Assembly: GCA_940671915.1 (NCBI GenBank)
Contig: CALNVZ010002100.1
Location: forward strand, 1,840,981 to 1,904,980
Origin: Paracentrotus lividus
Lineage: Eukaryota; Echinodermata; Echinoidea; Camarodonta; Echinidae
Reading direction: 5' to 3'
DNA: 64,000 bases
Positions 10,760 to 22,548 of this stretch are shown here, piece after piece. Each line of letters begins with the position of its first letter. The first letter of the stretch is position 1. A program made the translations under genes and the position numbers. The notes beneath the pieces are model-generated. The model was not told the origin of the DNA and did not search any database. It saw only the letters and a list, made by a program, of their open reading frames with translations.

Positions 10760-13700
10760 AAATTGTAACACAATGTCAATGGAAGAAGAAATATCAAAAA
10801 ATGTCAACAAAAATTGATTCGGACTTTTAATTTCATTGATATTTTGTTAATTCCTACGAAGTTTTTATGAACTTGGCACATTATGTTCCATTGCATGGTG
10901 GTACTACTAAAGACAAATGCTAGAATTGAGATTGATAAGGTCACGGGGTAGGGGGGTGCTAAAAAAAAAAGGCCCTCCTGAAATTTCTTCTTATTCTTAT
11001 TTTTCAATATCTTGCTGCTCACAGAAGATACTGAAATTTTCCGTGAAACTCAATCAATGAACTATTCCAAGAGGTCTGTGACATTATTAAAGTAAAGTAT
11101 ATGTGAATTTTAGTCCACAAGACAAAATGGCTTTTCACACAATCACGTTCATGTGAATGGTGAATTATTTAAAATGCATAAGGCATGATTTGAAAAAATT
11201 ATTTGACATACATATAACAAACATTGTTGATAAAATGATTTTCATCACAACAGAAAGGGAACATACTTACTACAATTTGAAAATTTTTTTTTGTAGTTTT
11301 ATTAGTGTTCTTGTCTGTGATTGATTGATCTTGTTGGTTTAAAATTCTCTTCCAGATTGCAAATTCCTATATCATAATTTTTTCAAAGTAGAATGTGTAA
11401 AAAATGCAGTTTTTGAAGACATAATTTTTTACCTCAGTCATTCATGGCAGTGAAATTTAATCAAAGTCATATTGATGTGTTCAGAAATTAAGTTACAAGA
11501 AGTCTCTGAGAATTCTTTTTTGTTGAAGAGTTTGAATTGCTGGTTCCGCTTTATTGAATTAAGTTATGAAGGCTATAACTTGTGGACTTTGAAGTGATAT
11601 TTTTGCCTTTTGAATGAGCACATTGACATGTATTTAACGGACTTCAGTATACTACTAATAGGAAGCTGATAAACTTCGTACAGCACAATGATAATAAAAT
11701 TCGTAAATTCTCTGGTAAAGAAGTTTAAGCATTTTAATTAAGTGGGGGGATTACTTTTTGTTGTGTATGATGATGAGACCGCGAGCTATGCGCCTGTATT
11801 AGGAAAGAGTCTCCTATGTGAACATGTATTTTTGAAATCGTATTGCTCGACAAGGATGTGGGCTGTTCGAATTAAGCTATTTCTTGTAAGGCTCACAACA
11901 AACTAAAACACACCAAAAAAAAAACTCACCAGAAGTACTCATCGCGAAGCATGTTAGTACCTCGACTGACGTGCTTCTTCTACGCTAGCTCTGTACTGCT
12001 GTTCCATGCTAACTACTTATGCCGCACAGCAGGACTTGAAGAACAGTAGTTCTCGATTGAAACGGGCTTGGAACGACTTAGGGTTGGCTATCCAGCTAGA
12101 ACAAGGCATCAAATTCTGAGAGTGCATAATAAATATAAATTGAGAACGTTAGACTAATATTTTTTAATTAGAGCCTAGCAAGTTCTATGTAGGTGAATAG
12201 AAATTAAAGGTGCAAAGTCTTTGTAAAATATGGGGTTATTCATGTATTATAATTAAGTTACTTAGCATTAATGTGTCCATAACTCTCAGTGCATTTTTTG
12301 TTTAATTAGGCGATTAATTAAGATTTTATGAATAGGCCAATGGTTCTGTTAGGAAAGTAATCATATTCCAAATGAAATTCTTTGGGTGCACACGACGGTA
12401 CATAACGATTTCAATTGTGAATAGAAATGGACATGAGCAAATCCAAAAAGATTACTTTGTATGAGCATAAAGCCTTAACCATTGAGGACTGGGAAGCCAA
12501 ATTATTCGAGGGGTAACGGTCTATGGGAAATGTGTGTTATAGCCAAATCACAGTCGTCTCAACAGGTTTATTGGCATACAACATATTTCCCCCAGTGGTC
12601 AAGTATGGTTATATATTGTAATAAGGCAGAGCATTGCAACTTTTTTTTACTTGTAGCATTGCTTTTCAAATAGATTCGGATGCTAACAGCACTTAAGTGT
12701 TGATATGGTGAATTAAATTAAAAATGTTGTTATAAGCTGTGTCAATGAAGGTGCGGGGCATAATACAGGTTTCGTGTGATGTAAATGAATGTTTTTAGAT
12801 ACATCCAATGATATCATTTGAGCATAGAAGGGAGTCACGACACTCTTCTGTGTCTTGGTGAAGATGTTTGGAACATAAGAAGCTTTGCTCTGTCGACGCA
12901 TGAGGGAGCATTTCAGGCGTGTTCTTCTCTAGAATCAATACGGATAGCCTGTAAGAAAAAAAAGGTAAACATGAAATATCAACAACATGAAAAGGCCAGG
13001 ATTAAGAAAGTTTATAATTATAATGACAAACCTCTGCAACTTTCGTCATTCTCTCCTAAACACATCGTTGTAAAACTGATTTTAGCGTCTACAGTAAGTC
13101 ATAATTGATACAGATTTTATTAAGCCTACTTCATAAATTACATTTTGTTTATTGCACAACAGCATTCCATTGAAATTTTTTTTTAAATATTTCAATGTGC
13201 TTTGGCATCTCTAAGAGAATATAAATATAGGCATTTATTATCCATTATTTCATGATAACAAGCACAACATTGAAGGTCTTCTGACTGTAAAAGAATACTC
13301 TTTGAAAATCAAGCATTGCAGAACATCAGTGGCTTTTTATTTATTGTCCATTGAATGATGATTAACATTTTCATGCTATAACGTTTGTTGAGGTACATTG
13401 GTGAATGCTTATGGATAATAATTGTGTTGTTATTGTTTTGTTGATTGGTTAAATGAATAAACTCACTGAAACTAAAAGTTATGAATGAATAGTGAGTGGC
13501 CATATTGATAATCTAACTCTGGGGCAGGATAAACTGAGTAATAGCATAATTGTTGTTTTCACTGGTAAATATTAGAACTTACTAGGTGGAATAGTTCGTC
13601 AGTGAATGTGATATTAGACTCAGTATGTGTGGAGTTGGCTAAAGATAATAAAAACATTTTCAAAAAAACTTATTGGTTAAAGTTGGACTTAAGAAACAGT

Positions 13701-16700
13701 ACTACATAGTGAGTGGGTTTTTCCTGTAAGACATTACTATTTTTGATTAATTTAATGGTAATCAGACTTTTCTCAAAGTAACTTTTGTAAATTGTTGCCT
13801 GTGGCCAATATAACAAAAATCTTCTTTTGTGCATTCAGGATTTTATTTTGTTAAGTCTAACAACAATTATTTATGTGCCATTTTTGCACTTAGATCTTAT
13901 TCGACTAAGCCGGTGTACGTAATGATTAGTTGCAATTGCCATTATAAAAGGTTTCCAAGATGTCACCAATACTAGTGCGTATAGCATGTACATGTACATG
14001 TAGTGCTTTTAAAGGGCCTTCCATGTGGCATTATGGGTGTATCGTTTTACTCTGGGCAGTAAGAAACTGAGACGCGCATGATACACTTTTTTTTTTAGAA
14101 CAGAAGTCACACTGGCTTGTCCATGTCAACATGTATCACTGGCTTGTTATAATGCTTAGAATTTCTGATGTCACTACCAGAAGCAGGTGTCTCTTTTGTT
14201 TGTAATGTGCGAGCCAAAGATTTGAAGGGAATTAGACAAATTTTCCCTTCAAATTCATAATACAATCCTGTTCAATAAATAAATGTACAGATTTAAATTT
14301 GTGATGTTAGTGTGATGCAAGGCATGCCGTATTCACACAGTCAATCAAAACCTTGGCGCAAGCGAATCATGTTGTTGTTTGTAAATACATACTCCAATAT
14401 GCGCTGGCATCGCACACATCGATTAGCGCTTGTCGATTATTTCCGCTATACTATAACTGGTGTACATTATTATATACAGGGGTTGGAGTAGCAGTTACTT
14501 GTAATCTGCATGGAAGATTGCTCTTAGTCCTAGCCCGATGTCTGTCAAGATGCGTGGGGGGAAGATCACACCTATTCATAGGCATCATACTGACCTCAAT
14601 GAATACGTCCATTCTCGTCTTTATCGTACAGAAGGGAAAGCATAAAACAAATTAACTTCTAGGATAACATGGCAAATACGAGATTCAATACAATATCGCT
14701 TAATATTATGCATAATCTTATAGCAGGTACATATGCTAAATTAATTCATGTGACTGAAAGTAGGTATGGGCATTAGATTTAGTGGCAATGGTCTAGTGCG
14801 TGACCAGAGTATCTGGCCAAAGCTACATCTCTTGGTGACCTAAGACTCTGCAAAACTTTCAGGTCTGCAATTTTTTAGTACTGTCCTATCAATTTTTCTA
14901 ACATGCTTTAAGGGGTACATGGGTAGTAGCGCAATGTGAGGTATTCTATTGTCTCTGGTGCCTCTAAAGTAGCCATTAAATGTAAGTTCAAAGTGCAGTT
15001 AACTGACCTACTGTGAGGAAGTCCTGGCAGGGACGTATTGGCACGTGGTAGAGTTTAGTCAATAGACACCTGCCAGCTTCTGTCGTGATCATTGATCTCC
15101 TCTGCAGGTGACAGGTAGTAAGCACTGAAAAATAGAATCAGGGGGATAATAATTATAGAATAATATATAATAATAATATATAATATAGTAATATAAATGT
15201 GTTGTATTAGCGCAAAATCCACTCTGAGAGTGTCAAGGACCATCATAGTTTCATTATCTCGGCTTAGCTAGCTATAACCCTGTAGGTGCTTACAGCATTC
15301 AAGGAATTTTTCTACAGCACTTTTCACTTACTTGAGTCAGAGTGGCCAAATCTATAGATTAAACATTGCAAAGACGTTAGTGGACTGGAAGGATTTAACT
15401 GCGTACTTAGTGATCGTTAGATCGAACTTTCCACTTGAAACACTCTATGTATTAGGTTTATAATATCCAAGTTTCAGTCAAATTCTTTCTGAAACTGCAT
15501 ACTTTAGTAAAAGCCTATATCAGTACTGTCAAAGAATTGCTGTCAAATGTTAAGAATAGTTCAACTTAACTTTAGTCTATGAGTTATGTCCGAGACCAGA
15601 AACACTTTAGGTCATTGCATTGACCATTTCATTGCCTTCGCTTCGATGTAGCTGAAGTCAATGTTCAATTCATTATGTATGAGAAAAAGGTATTGTTTTT
15701 TAACAAATTCAGTTTCCCAAAGAATACAAAAACCAAATAAAATTGTACCTAAAAACGAGGGCTAATGAATACTTAGTAGCTTGTCCTTGGGTTTAAAAGA
15801 TCTATATGATGTTTATTGATAAACAAAATTATGCAATTAGTATATTTGGTGATGAAAAGTGTTGTACACCTCTGCTTCAGATCTCTTTTGTTTAATAAAT
15901 TGTAATATAAACCAAGATTACATAACTAGCATTCAAGCTATTACATTAAACAATGCTGGATTGGCAAATTGTCAATAGCTCGTGCAGCATTAATACGGTG
16001 AGCTATTTCTTTACGAAAAGTCAGTATGATCGAAATGTTCAAATTTGTTATAGGAAGATTAAAACTTGCAAGCTCTTTTCCATAATCAGTTATCACAACA
16101 ACTAAAAAATAATAATAATTTCCTTCTAAAATACGAGCATAGTTTGTAACTAGAATCCTACACCTGTTGTTATCAACCAGTTGATAGTCATCTCATTAGA
16201 ATAGAGGATAGACTAAATGAAAGGAAATATATAAAACTAAACATAATACTCTAGTTCTTTATGATTGTTTTCTTTTTTCCTTTTTCTAGATAAAAAAAGT
16301 TATCATTTAAATGCAAATATTAATTTTTGATCTACAATGTATAAATTAACAAACTACTTATTCTTTCCACAACTAAGTTTTTGAGAAATCTTCCTATACA
16401 AACACATTGCCTAAGGAAGCTATCTATTGAAACTCTTTTTAAATTTTGATGATGTAACATATATTTACTTTGATTACATTCATCATATTGACAAAACATA
16501 CTTATACATGATTGATTTATAATTTTTTGTTTGCTTGCAATTAAAAGCTAGTTATTTTTACTAAAATATTGATGAAGTGAAATGTACCTCCATGGATGAT
16601 AGCTCTAGTTCGTATGTTCTCACAACTTGAGATAGGAGTAATTTCCTATTAATCGAGTGTGTAGATATTCAATCTTCTAACTAATCAGTTTGTTTCACGA

Positions 16701-19700
16701 TCTCAATCCAGTTCCTCTGACAACTAAAGACAATTAGTAAATATTTTCAAATCCATTGAAGACTGATGTTATATTTTCTTATGGTCTATTTTCTGTGAAG
16801 TTGTTACATGATGCTGCACAATATTCATTTCATTCTTGAAAGTTGATATTGATTGAAACAAAGACTCCATCATTTTCTATTAAAAAAGAACAACATAAAC
16901 TGACAAAGAAAACAAAGTTAATGTCAACACAAACCTTACAGAACTAATGCATAATTTTTAAAGCTTTAATTACAGTTCATCCGCCATGTCTCAGTTGTCT
17001 AAAAATTATAATAAAAAATTTCAGACGAGATGCCACGGAAAAAAGTCTACATTGCCGCTTTTACAGAAATAGGGAGAAAATGGATTTTTGATTGTTGGGG
17101 AGCGCCTCGTTTAGCTTACTGGTAACGTATGGAGGAAGCTCCGCCTCCCGGTTTGCGATGACTGAAAGTGCGGTTGACCGTATAACTGAACAACGGGATT
17201 CGCTGATTTCCCAGATAAGACCGCGTTGTCGTTGCGTGCTGTCAACATAATTTCATAACCAAATTGGAACCATTTCGCAAGAAAAATTGCAAGCTTCGAT
17301 TCAAGGTTGGGCGTAGACCACTCTTTCAATATTTTTTAGAATAAGAGAAGAAATATAAAAAGGAACTTTCAACGAATCACTGTCGGACGTACGCCCATAT
17401 TTCAAAACGGCATAAAGAAATGAGGATTTACAAAAATAAATGAAAATGCTCTTTTATGTACTATTGTTCATTGAGGCAAATGTAGTGTTATTCATATGCT
17501 ATCTTCGTGATCATTGAGCGTAGACATGGCATAATTAACTATATTTTGGGGAACTTTCTCCGTGTGACGAGGTATCGAGAGTCTCGCGAGACGAACCTTA
17601 AAAGAATACTGACACAAAACATCAACAGATGGGATAAAAATAAGTAGACCGTTTCAATGCATATGGCGCAATGACCATATCAATTAATTTCTGCTTATGA
17701 ATACTTAGTATTTGCTCCATTTAAAATTTTTAATAATTCGCTAAGAGAAGATTCTATACTCCTTCTGAGTTCACTTGTGAGCTGTGCTTGCTGAAATCCT
17801 TTGCAAGTGCTCCTTCTTCCACTGCTGCACTGGCCATTTTCGTGTTTGTGCTAAATAATACGCTGATACCGCGGGAGAGGCAGCAAAACTGAATAAAATA
17901 AACAAATGGCACTGCAAGACAAATGCGGCTTGTAAAGAGTGGAAAGAAATAGAAAACTTAGCTTTGGGCATGGGACAATACTAGCATTAAAGCACTTTTC
18001 TAAGACAGATGTTGTAGCTAGGTGTAGTAGCATAAACATGGAATATATATATTATAAGATGATTTTTGTGACAAGTTTGAGCTATAATCATTCACAGATT
18101 TTAGATAACGTTTGTGTGTTTGCGTGGTGTGTGCATGACCTTTTTCAAAGAAAAGAGGACATTTATAATTTGATTAAGTTCATTGCTATTTCGTGAAATT
18201 GACTTGCACTATTGCTGATATGTGAGACGGGAAAGTATTAGGGCAGGGGCATGGGCCTGACAGTCCACGGCCAGACTTTTTTTTTTGTTCAATAGCTGGC
18301 ATTAGTACTATTCTATGAAGAGGCTTAAGTTAGGCTAACGTATAAATTATTTGGCGTTCACTAGTAAAATATTTTTGGTCTTGGCTAAATTGGAAGATCA
18401 GTTTGGCCATCATATGAGCTGAGAGAATTGTCTCGTCCTAAGTTAGATTTCTAGATCTAAGAGTAGAAATAGACTGTTATTTGAATTGGTCTTTTAAGGT
18501 AAATATTGGGCGCTAGTGTAAGAGTCTAGTTTGGGTACACGCTACACAGTTTTGTCACCTACCCACACTACCACAATCACCTAGTGTGTTGGGGGTCGCT
18601 GGTCACCCTATCTTCCTTCAGTAGACAGCAGGTCAGCGGCTGGATGCTTGAACTACACTCGCCTAAATATTTGGCTAACTTACTTGAATTCTTTTGGTTT
18701 ACTGTTAGCTTAGTGCTATAATTTTTCTTTTTTTTTTTTAACATTGTGGATACTGTATGAACTGCAATATGTACTTTCAATCTGCCTTACTATAACTTCT
18801 GCGAGGCAGAAGAGAGTGGGATCTCCCTTCATTGCCAGGCGTGACGTTGTTTTGGAGAGAACAGCTCTTGATCAACACTTCGGTAGGAGTTTTCGGGGCT
18901 GGAGTTCAACCACGACCAAAGATGCTCTGAGACTCTGTAGTACAAACATTATACAATGAAAGTTACCGTGGCTGTGAAAGATAAAATGGAAGGAAGAAGG
19001 TTAGGAAAGTAATTTATTTTTCCAAATTTTATTTTTATAAAGAAAATTATAAAATGAATAGCTAATTGTGACAGTGTGAATAAACCAATGAAATTAGAAA
19101 TGTTGAAAATGATGTCATTTTAGAGCTATTTTTTATATAAGAGAGAGGCAAAGATATTTTATTCGAACATATTACTCTATACATTTAGAAATGTCTGGAC
19201 AATTATTTAATGAATCACAGTGATAGGATAGAAAAGTGCTCTATAATGTAGAAGTTGAAAAGAAAACCAAAAAATTAGTTAAAATTCAAACGACAATAAA
19301 ACTTTTTAATACATCAAGACTCTACAACTTGTTTTTTTGCTTATTAAAGGCAGAATATGTGGAATTCTTGCTGAATGCAATAAGAAAGAAAAAAGAAGTG
19401 TTGAAAAAGAAAATTTTCCAATTAGTCCTTAAATGTGTGTATTGGTATCGTAAAATTGGAAGGAGATTTGGCAATAAACCTCAGGACTTAGATTGTGCAT
19501 ACAACATGCTTGGTAATTGATCAATGACTGGGGTAATTAATGAAATTGATACGGATTATTTATCTGTTTGAATATAGATTGGTTGTAATATCAATTGTTG
19601 ATTTCCTTGGTAGGGTGTGTGAGTTATTATCTTAAAGTGATCAAAAGCCATTCGATGGAGTATACACAATTACATAGGGGGCTCAAGAGTTCAATGGGTA

Positions 19701-20219
19701 GTAGTACATTGCAAGGTGATAATTCAATCAAGACGACTATGAATATGGATATGACTAATATGATGTACAGGTACCCTGCCATTATAATGAGGTGCTTTGA
19801 AAGCCATTATCGACCATTTTTTGTTGGTACCGGATCACGAATTTTAGGACCTCAGGAATTGCCGTACCGTTACAGATGTATACACTTATAAAAGGGTTCA
19901 AGTCAGGAAATATCTGAGGAAATCCTGGAAAACTTTGTGGTCATGGGAAGTCGGTAAAGTGGAATGGAATTTGTGAAAGTCATGAAGCATGGAATTCTTG
20001 TTTTAAATGTCTTGTGGGTAAAGCTGGGTGGCTGTGAGGGGAGGTGGAGGCATCAATGTGTCTGTTTTGGAAACCATGCACAGTAAGGAAGTTCGTAGAA
20101 AGAGCAGTTTAGTCGATGAAAAGTACATGACTTTTGTTTCATTCTGTGGGAACTGTTAAAAGAATACGGCTGTTGTTCTAAAGTTATAATGGGCGTTAGA
20201 CTGTATTTATGGCATAGTG
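10760..20219. other. AT-rich intergenic sequence, no gene recognised
   Basis: Unique-looking AT-rich DNA. Open frames are short (under 105 codons), start at arbitrary ATGs and lack family motifs. A CpG-richer pocket lies near 17,030-17,330 and another at 18,790-18,940. A possible isolated exon end is listed separately at 11,930. I see no transposon ends and no RNA gene. Confidence 0.6.
11930..12010 (-). other. Possible orphan 5' exon with consensus donor
   Basis: On the minus strand a less AT-rich segment ends in CTTCTG|GTGAGTTTTTT, a near-ideal splice donor at 11,930. It contains two ATGs: one opens a 17-codon frame ending in TAA, and the other (ATGCTTCGCGATGAGTACTTC) runs into the donor. 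No downstream partner exon was recognised in the G+T-rich region to the left. It could be a first exon of a lncRNA or of an unrecognised gene, or chance. Confidence 0.2.
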
Positions 20220-20244
20220 NNNNNNNNNNNNNNNNNNNNNNNNN
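20220..20244. other. Assembly gap (25 N)
   Basis: A run of 25 unknown bases. The true gap length is unknown, and sequence on either side may not be contiguous. The right side begins inside a CpG-rich repeat-like segment. Confidence 0.99.
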
Positions 20245-20254
20245 TAAGCGTCAA

Positions 20255-20790
20255 AGCGTCAAATTGTCGGCAGCTCCACTTCCGTTAGGTAGAATGCGTG
20301 CGTAAGCGCCATTTTGTATACGACGGATTGATTTAGCTGAAAGTCATTGGCGTTATTGCTGTCAAATTTCCCTTAGGGGAGTGCTGAGTGCACGGGATTT
20401 CTTATGTGCGTCACACTTATGTTTTGGTTAGGCCGAAAGATAAAAATAAATCGACTTTAATTTTTGTTCTTAATGAAAGATGTCTCTTTGTTTGACGTCC
20501 CCGGTATAAAGACAAATAAATGGTAATTGCTCCATTAGCGCGCGTATTTAGTTTAGGCCTATTTAATATTCACGCGCGCGGCATAGCTAGCTGCGCTATT
20601 TTTTATCAGTTATTCTCACGCGATGACTAACTCATCGTATTCATTACAACACACACACCGCTCAATTTATGCCAGAAAATTGTAAAGATACAACGTGCGC
20701 AGCTTATAAGCTATAGCCCGTTGATCATAATTATCTCTTACTGATTTGGAGCCGGAAGTGGAGTTGTCGACGATATTGAGATGCATGTTG
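20255..20790. repeat. CpG-rich segment with inverted-repeat-like ends
   Basis: 'ttgtcggcagctccacttccg' near 20,258 has an imperfect inverted match, 'cggaagtggagttgtcgacga', near 20,754-20,775. The interior is CpG-rich ('cacgcgcgcggc'). This looks like a MITE or other TIR element partly lost in the neighbouring gap. No open frame of interest. Confidence 0.4.
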
Positions 20791-20799
20791 GGTAATCTA

Positions 20800-21060
20800 A
20801 CGTACTGGCACTATATCAGGTCGCTCAAATTATTTGCTTTTACCTCAGTTGATATATCGGTCAGCGATATAATCAGAATGGAATGCAAAAGTACTCTCGG
20901 AAGTAGTACCTTTACTTTTAAATAGTACCGCAAGGCGTTATTTGTGTTTTCGCCCTCTACGTTCTTTTGAAAACAGCATGTGAGTTTACCCAGACGTGTG
21001 TGTCGTATCTTCAAATTCAACTTTTCAAGTGCGAATTTACTCATTTTCGAAGGAAAAACA
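20800..21060 (+). repeat. Dispersed repeat, related to 3.8-4.07 and 5.15-5.26 kb
   Basis: It shares 'agaatggaat..aaagtact', 'cggaagta', 'tttaaatagta' and 'agacgtgtgtgt.gtatcttca' with the two fragments near the left side of the window, here contiguous within 260 bp. It lies ~750 bp upstream of the GT49 gene start codon. Confidence 0.45.
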
Positions 21061-21800
21061 GATGATTCAATACTGATGCAAGTGTATCTACATACATGAC
21101 ATAGTAAACAACGAACTCATCTAGAAAACGGTACGTATAATTCTTTATTTTCCAATTTATAAAGTAATTCATAAAACGCAATCGCGATTCTGTAGTGTAG
21201 GTCGTGGGCTCAGAATGTTCGGGTGGTAGCGTGGGCTAGGGTAATTCAGCGAAATGGATGCCTCGGGCTCGGGGCGCTCCCCCGGGCCGGGCGCTCACCC
21301 GCACAAAACCTCTAGCATTTGTCTGCGGATTTGTGTCAAGAACAGAGTCAATTTTCATACATTCAATGAGGGTTTACATTGCCTGTTGTATAATTTCTTA
21401 TTCTTAAACATATCACGATGTCATTAATTATCAAACAATGGTGGTTACTTACCAAATTAAGATTCTAGACGCTATTTTATCACAGTTCCTCGCAGTTCAC
21501 CGTCTTTTTCAAAGAGGTTCTTCTTGGCTTGTGTATGAGTAGTCTCCTTCCAAAGCACAAAAATGAAAATAAAATACAAGGTCAACAAAATAATAGATTT
21601 CTAGTTCAGTTATTTTCAACTATGAAACTTAAATTATTTGGTATTAAAATTACTGTTCACTCTACAAATATATACTTATTGTGTCTTAAATATCTTTTTA
21701 TTTTGTTGATTCTATAAATGAATACTAGACCCTAGATGAATTTATTCATCATGCATATGTTTTGGAGGTAGGCTAACATTTACAGAGGAGAAAAGGGAAA

Positions 21801-21961
21801 ATGGCTTCGTTCACGGACATCAAAACGGGGCCAATCCATCTAAATTTTCGCCGAATTCACGTCAAGAGACTGATATGGTGCCTGTTTATCTCCTTATCAA
21901 TATCATTAGTACTCATGTACATGAATGTGGTATCAATTCTAGACGAAGAAAACAATGGAAG
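21801..21961 (+). CDS. GT49 gene exon 1: start codon and membrane anchor
   Basis: ATG at 21,801 has a good Kozak context (AAAATGG). It encodes MASFTDIKTGPIHLNFRRIH, then a basic VKR and a ~24-residue hydrophobic anchor. Donor GGAAG|GTAAGC, phase 2. A pyrimidine-containing AG at 21,784-21,785 (acatttacag) could be the acceptor of an upstream 5' UTR exon, so the promoter may lie further left. The exon is too short to stand out as an open frame but joins exactly to exon 2. Confidence 0.88.
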
Positions 21962-22510
21962 GTAAGCTGAGCTGAGCTGAGAATGAAATGGATGGAGTTG
22001 GTGATGGAGTCGGTGGGTGTGATTGGTGATGATGATGATGGTTGCCAGATGATGCGGATGATGATAATGCCAGCTGTGCAGCTGTGATGAGTAGTGCGGT
22101 GGCTGGGCAAATTGCTGGGCCATGTAGGCAATGGTATAGGTGGAGTGTTCATCTAACCTGCTGTGGAGTGTAGATTATCCAGCAATTTTTTACTTCGGGT
22201 AATACTTTTCTTATCCATTTGAAAATATGAATTGATTGACAATAGATTTAGACAAAATCGACATCAGTTCAATCAAAATAATAAAGAAATCTTGATCTAC
22301 ATGTAGATCTATATTAACAATATAAGTCTAACTTAGAGTTGTGTATATGATTAAATTCTAAGACTCTCTAACATTAGTTATATTGTTTGTTATCTTTATT
22401 TATTATTATTCATATCTGTTATTATTAGGCCTAGATCTATTATTTTAATTTTTCAAATAAATGTGACTGATAATATGCACAATGGTGATAAAGATAAATA
22501 TGTTGTGTGT

Positions 22511-22548
<38 letters not shown>

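Noticed and set aside
17031-17329. CpG-rich pocket with small frames on both strands (MPRKKVYIAAF... plus; 72 codons minus)
   Set aside because: No family resemblance, no matching splice partner; too little to call a gene.
21857-22152. His/Ser-rich minus-strand frames
   Set aside because: They lie antisense to the first coding exon and GATGAT-rich intron; composition is driven by the trinucleotide repeat.
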